This document shows, piece after piece, positions 23,995 to 25,556 of a DNA stretch of 25,556 bases. The stretch is from the NCBI GenBank assembly GCA_036824465.1, contig DAITAC010000063.1, positions 1 through 25,556 on the forward strand. Reading direction: 5' to 3'. Numbering within the stretch: position 1 is the stretch's first letter; every line of letters starts with the position of its first letter. Origin of the DNA: JAKOQB01 sp036824465 (GTDB lineage: Bacteria > Pseudomonadota > Gammaproteobacteria > Burkholderiales > Burkholderiaceae_F). The notes under the pieces were generated by a model. The model did not search any database. It was not told where the DNA came from and worked only from the letters and a program-made list of their open reading frames with translations. Made by a program: the position numbers and the translations under genes.

Positions 23995-25556
23995 ATGAGT
24001 GTCAATTCATCGTCGGCGGACGCGATCGTCATCGGGTCCGGCATCGGCGGGATGGCCGCCGCAGCGGCGCTGGCAACACAAGGTCGCCGGGTGCTGGTGC
24101 TTGAGCGACATACGCAAGCCGGTGGACTGACGCAGACGTTCGAGCGCCAGGGGTATCGCTTCAATGTTGGCGTCCATTACCTCGGCGGCTTCGGACCAGG
24201 CAGCCTGAATCGCCGCCTGTTCGATCTGCTCGGCGGCGGGCGGATCGGGTTGGCGCCGATTCCCGGCACGTACGACCGCGTTCATTTCCCGGAATTCGAG
24301 ATCGCCTTTTCGCCGCCGCGCGCCGCGCTGATGCAGACGCTCAAGGCAGCGTTCCCGGATGAAAGCGCGGGCATCGACAAGTACTTCGACGCGATCGATC
24401 ACGGTACGCGCGCACTTGGCGCAGCCTTTGTCACGCACAGCGCGCCTGCCATCATTGCCAAGCCAATGGCGTGGCTGAAGGGGACCGAGATCGAGCGTTG
24501 GGTCGGCCGCACGACCTGGGACGTTGTTTGCGAATGCGTGAGCGACCCGCGGCTGCGGGCCGTTCTCTGCGCGCAGTGGGGGGACTATGGCAGCCGCCCG
24601 CGGGAAAGCTCATTCGCCATGCACGCGACTGTGGCGCAGCACTATTTCGATGGCGCCTGGTATCCGGTCGGTGGATCGGCCAGTTTCGCGCGTGAAATGG
24701 CTGCCACCATTGAACACGCGGGTGGTGCAATTCGTACCGGCGCTGCCGTGGCTGCAATCCGCACTCACGATCGGCGCGTTGTCGGCGTGACCCTCGCGGA
24801 CGGCGAAACGCTGGATGCGCCGTGCGTGATCTCCGATGCCGGCGCGCGCAACACGCTGCGGCTGCTGCCGTCGCCCGACGTCGACTACGCCTGGGCCGGC
24901 GATGTGCTTGATCTCGAACCGTCGTTCGGGCACGTGGGCCTGTATCTCGGCATCGAGGGCGATATCGCGGCGCTCGGCGCGGACACCGCCAACACGTGGA
25001 TCTACGAGACGTGGGACATCAATCTGCTGTGGGGCGATCCATTCACGCAACCACGCGCGCCGGCGCTCTTCGTATCGTTCCCGTCGCTGCGCGATCCGGC
25101 GCACGATCCGGGGCCGAACAAGCGGCACACGGCGGAAATCATGGCGTTGGTCGACTGGGGCGTGTTTGCGCAATGGGATCGTTCGCTTGAACCCGGCGGC
25201 ATGAAGAAAGGCGCGCCGGCCGCCGAACGTGGTGAAAGCTACCTCGCGTTCAAGGCGCTGCTGGAACAGAACTTGATGGCGCAGTTCGCCGCGCGGTTCC
25301 CCGACATCGCCGCCCGGGTAACATATCGTGAGGCATCGACGCCGATCTCGGTGGCGACGTACATCGGCTCCGAACACGGCGCAATCTACGGGCTGGAAAC
25401 TTCACCGCGACGCTTCATGTCGAATGCGCTGCGCCCTCGTACGCCCATCGGCGGACTGCTGCTCGCCGGCCAGGACGCCGCCACGCCCGGCGTGACCGGT
25501 GCCATGATGGGCGGCCTGATGGCAGCGGCCTGCATCGAGCCAAAACTGTGGGCGCT
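23995..25556 (+). CDS. FAD-dependent oxidoreductase of the CrtI / retinol saturase type, cut by the window end
   Basis: Open for 520 codons to the last base with no stop. The N-terminal dinucleotide fold has GSGIGG at residues 14-19 and LERHTQAGGLTQTFERQGY. VGVHYLGGFGPG follows, as in carotenoid isomerase and all-trans-retinol 13,14-reductase relatives, and the C-terminal FAD motif GGLLLAGQDAATPGVTGAMM is present near the end, so only a few residues are likely missing. Such enzymes saturate, desaturate or isomerise polyenes or related lipids. No crtB, crtE or other carotenoid gene is visible here, so the substrate is open. The ATG at 23995 has a strong GGGGGGAGG ribosome site a few bases upstream. 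Confidence 0.9.
   Translation, partial: MSVNSSSADAIVIGSGIGGMAAAAALATQGRRVLVLERHTQAGGLTQTFERQGYRFNVGVHYLGGFGPGSLNRRLFDLLGGGRIGLAPIPGTYDRVHFPEFEIAFSPPRAALMQTLKAAFPDESAGIDKYFDAIDHGTRALGAAFVTHSAPAIIAKPMAWLKGTEIERWVGRTTWDVVCECVSDPRLRAVLCAQWGDYGSRPRESSFAMHATVAQHYFDGAWYPVGGSASFAREMAATIEHAGGAIRTGAAVAAIRTHDRRVVGVTLADGETLDAPCVISDAGARNTLRLLPSPDVDYAWAGDVLDLEPSFGHVGLYLGIEGDIAALGADTANTWIYETWDINLLWGDPFTQPRAPALFVSFPSLRDPAHDPGPNKRHTAEIMALVDWGVFAQWDRSLEPGGMKKGAPAAERGESYLAFKALLEQNLMAQFAARFPDIAARVTYREASTPISVATYIGSEHGAIYGLETSPRRFMSNALRPRTPIGGLLLAGQDAATPGVTGAMMGGLMAAACIEPKLWA

Overview
The window is a GC-rich chromosomal piece, probably from a proteobacterium of the beta or gamma classes. The signs are a long tandem UvrA, an Acg-type nitroreductase, a DUF2891 protein, a MauG-like di-haem protein and CCCTCACCC...GGGTGAGGG repeats, which I associate with Xanthomonadales and Burkholderiales. 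The exact taxon cannot be fixed from the sequence. Two runs of exactly 100 N (3179-3278 and 5958-6057) mark a scaffold from a draft or metagenomic assembly. No rRNA, tRNA, CRISPR array, phage or transposase was seen.

Layout. 69-5957 (+): a giant double-length UvrA with four ABC modules, holed by both gaps and carrying four in-frame insertions of low-complexity or palindromic repeats. 6058-7233 (+): a CorA-like cation channel whose start is lost in gap 2. 7248-8582 (-): a GFA/CENP-V zinc protein and an arylamine N-acetyltransferase. 8822-14262 (+): short-type alpha-glucan phosphorylase, phosphoketolase and acetate kinase. These form a plausible route from storage glucan to acetyl phosphate, acetate and ATP. 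A 102-bp repeat element sits directly in front of acetate kinase and appears to supply its ribosome binding site. 14391-19053 (-): a compact array of saccharopine-dehydrogenase-like reductase, small membrane protein, Acg-like nitroreductase, 2TM protein, alpha/beta hydrolase and a decayed membrane-protein gene. 19492-19834 (+): a relic of a polymer-forming (bactofilin-like) membrane protein with a stop codon and an internal deletion. 19890-22311 (+): a tight exported module of amidohydrolase, YtkA-like protein and MauG/CcpA-like di-haem protein. 22421-25556 (+): a lipoprotein, a DUF2891 protein and a CrtI/RetSat-like FAD oxidoreductase cut by the window end.

The strongest signal for a second look is the repeat family. 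Elements with the same 9-bp ends and internal hairpins lie between genes, and also inside uvrA without breaking its reading frame. Two of the four insertions occupy the equivalent site in the two homologous halves of the protein. The two assembly gaps also fall at equivalent positions, so they may hide more of the same repeats. The exported hydrolase/YtkA/di-haem triad is the best candidate for an uncharacterised functional system.
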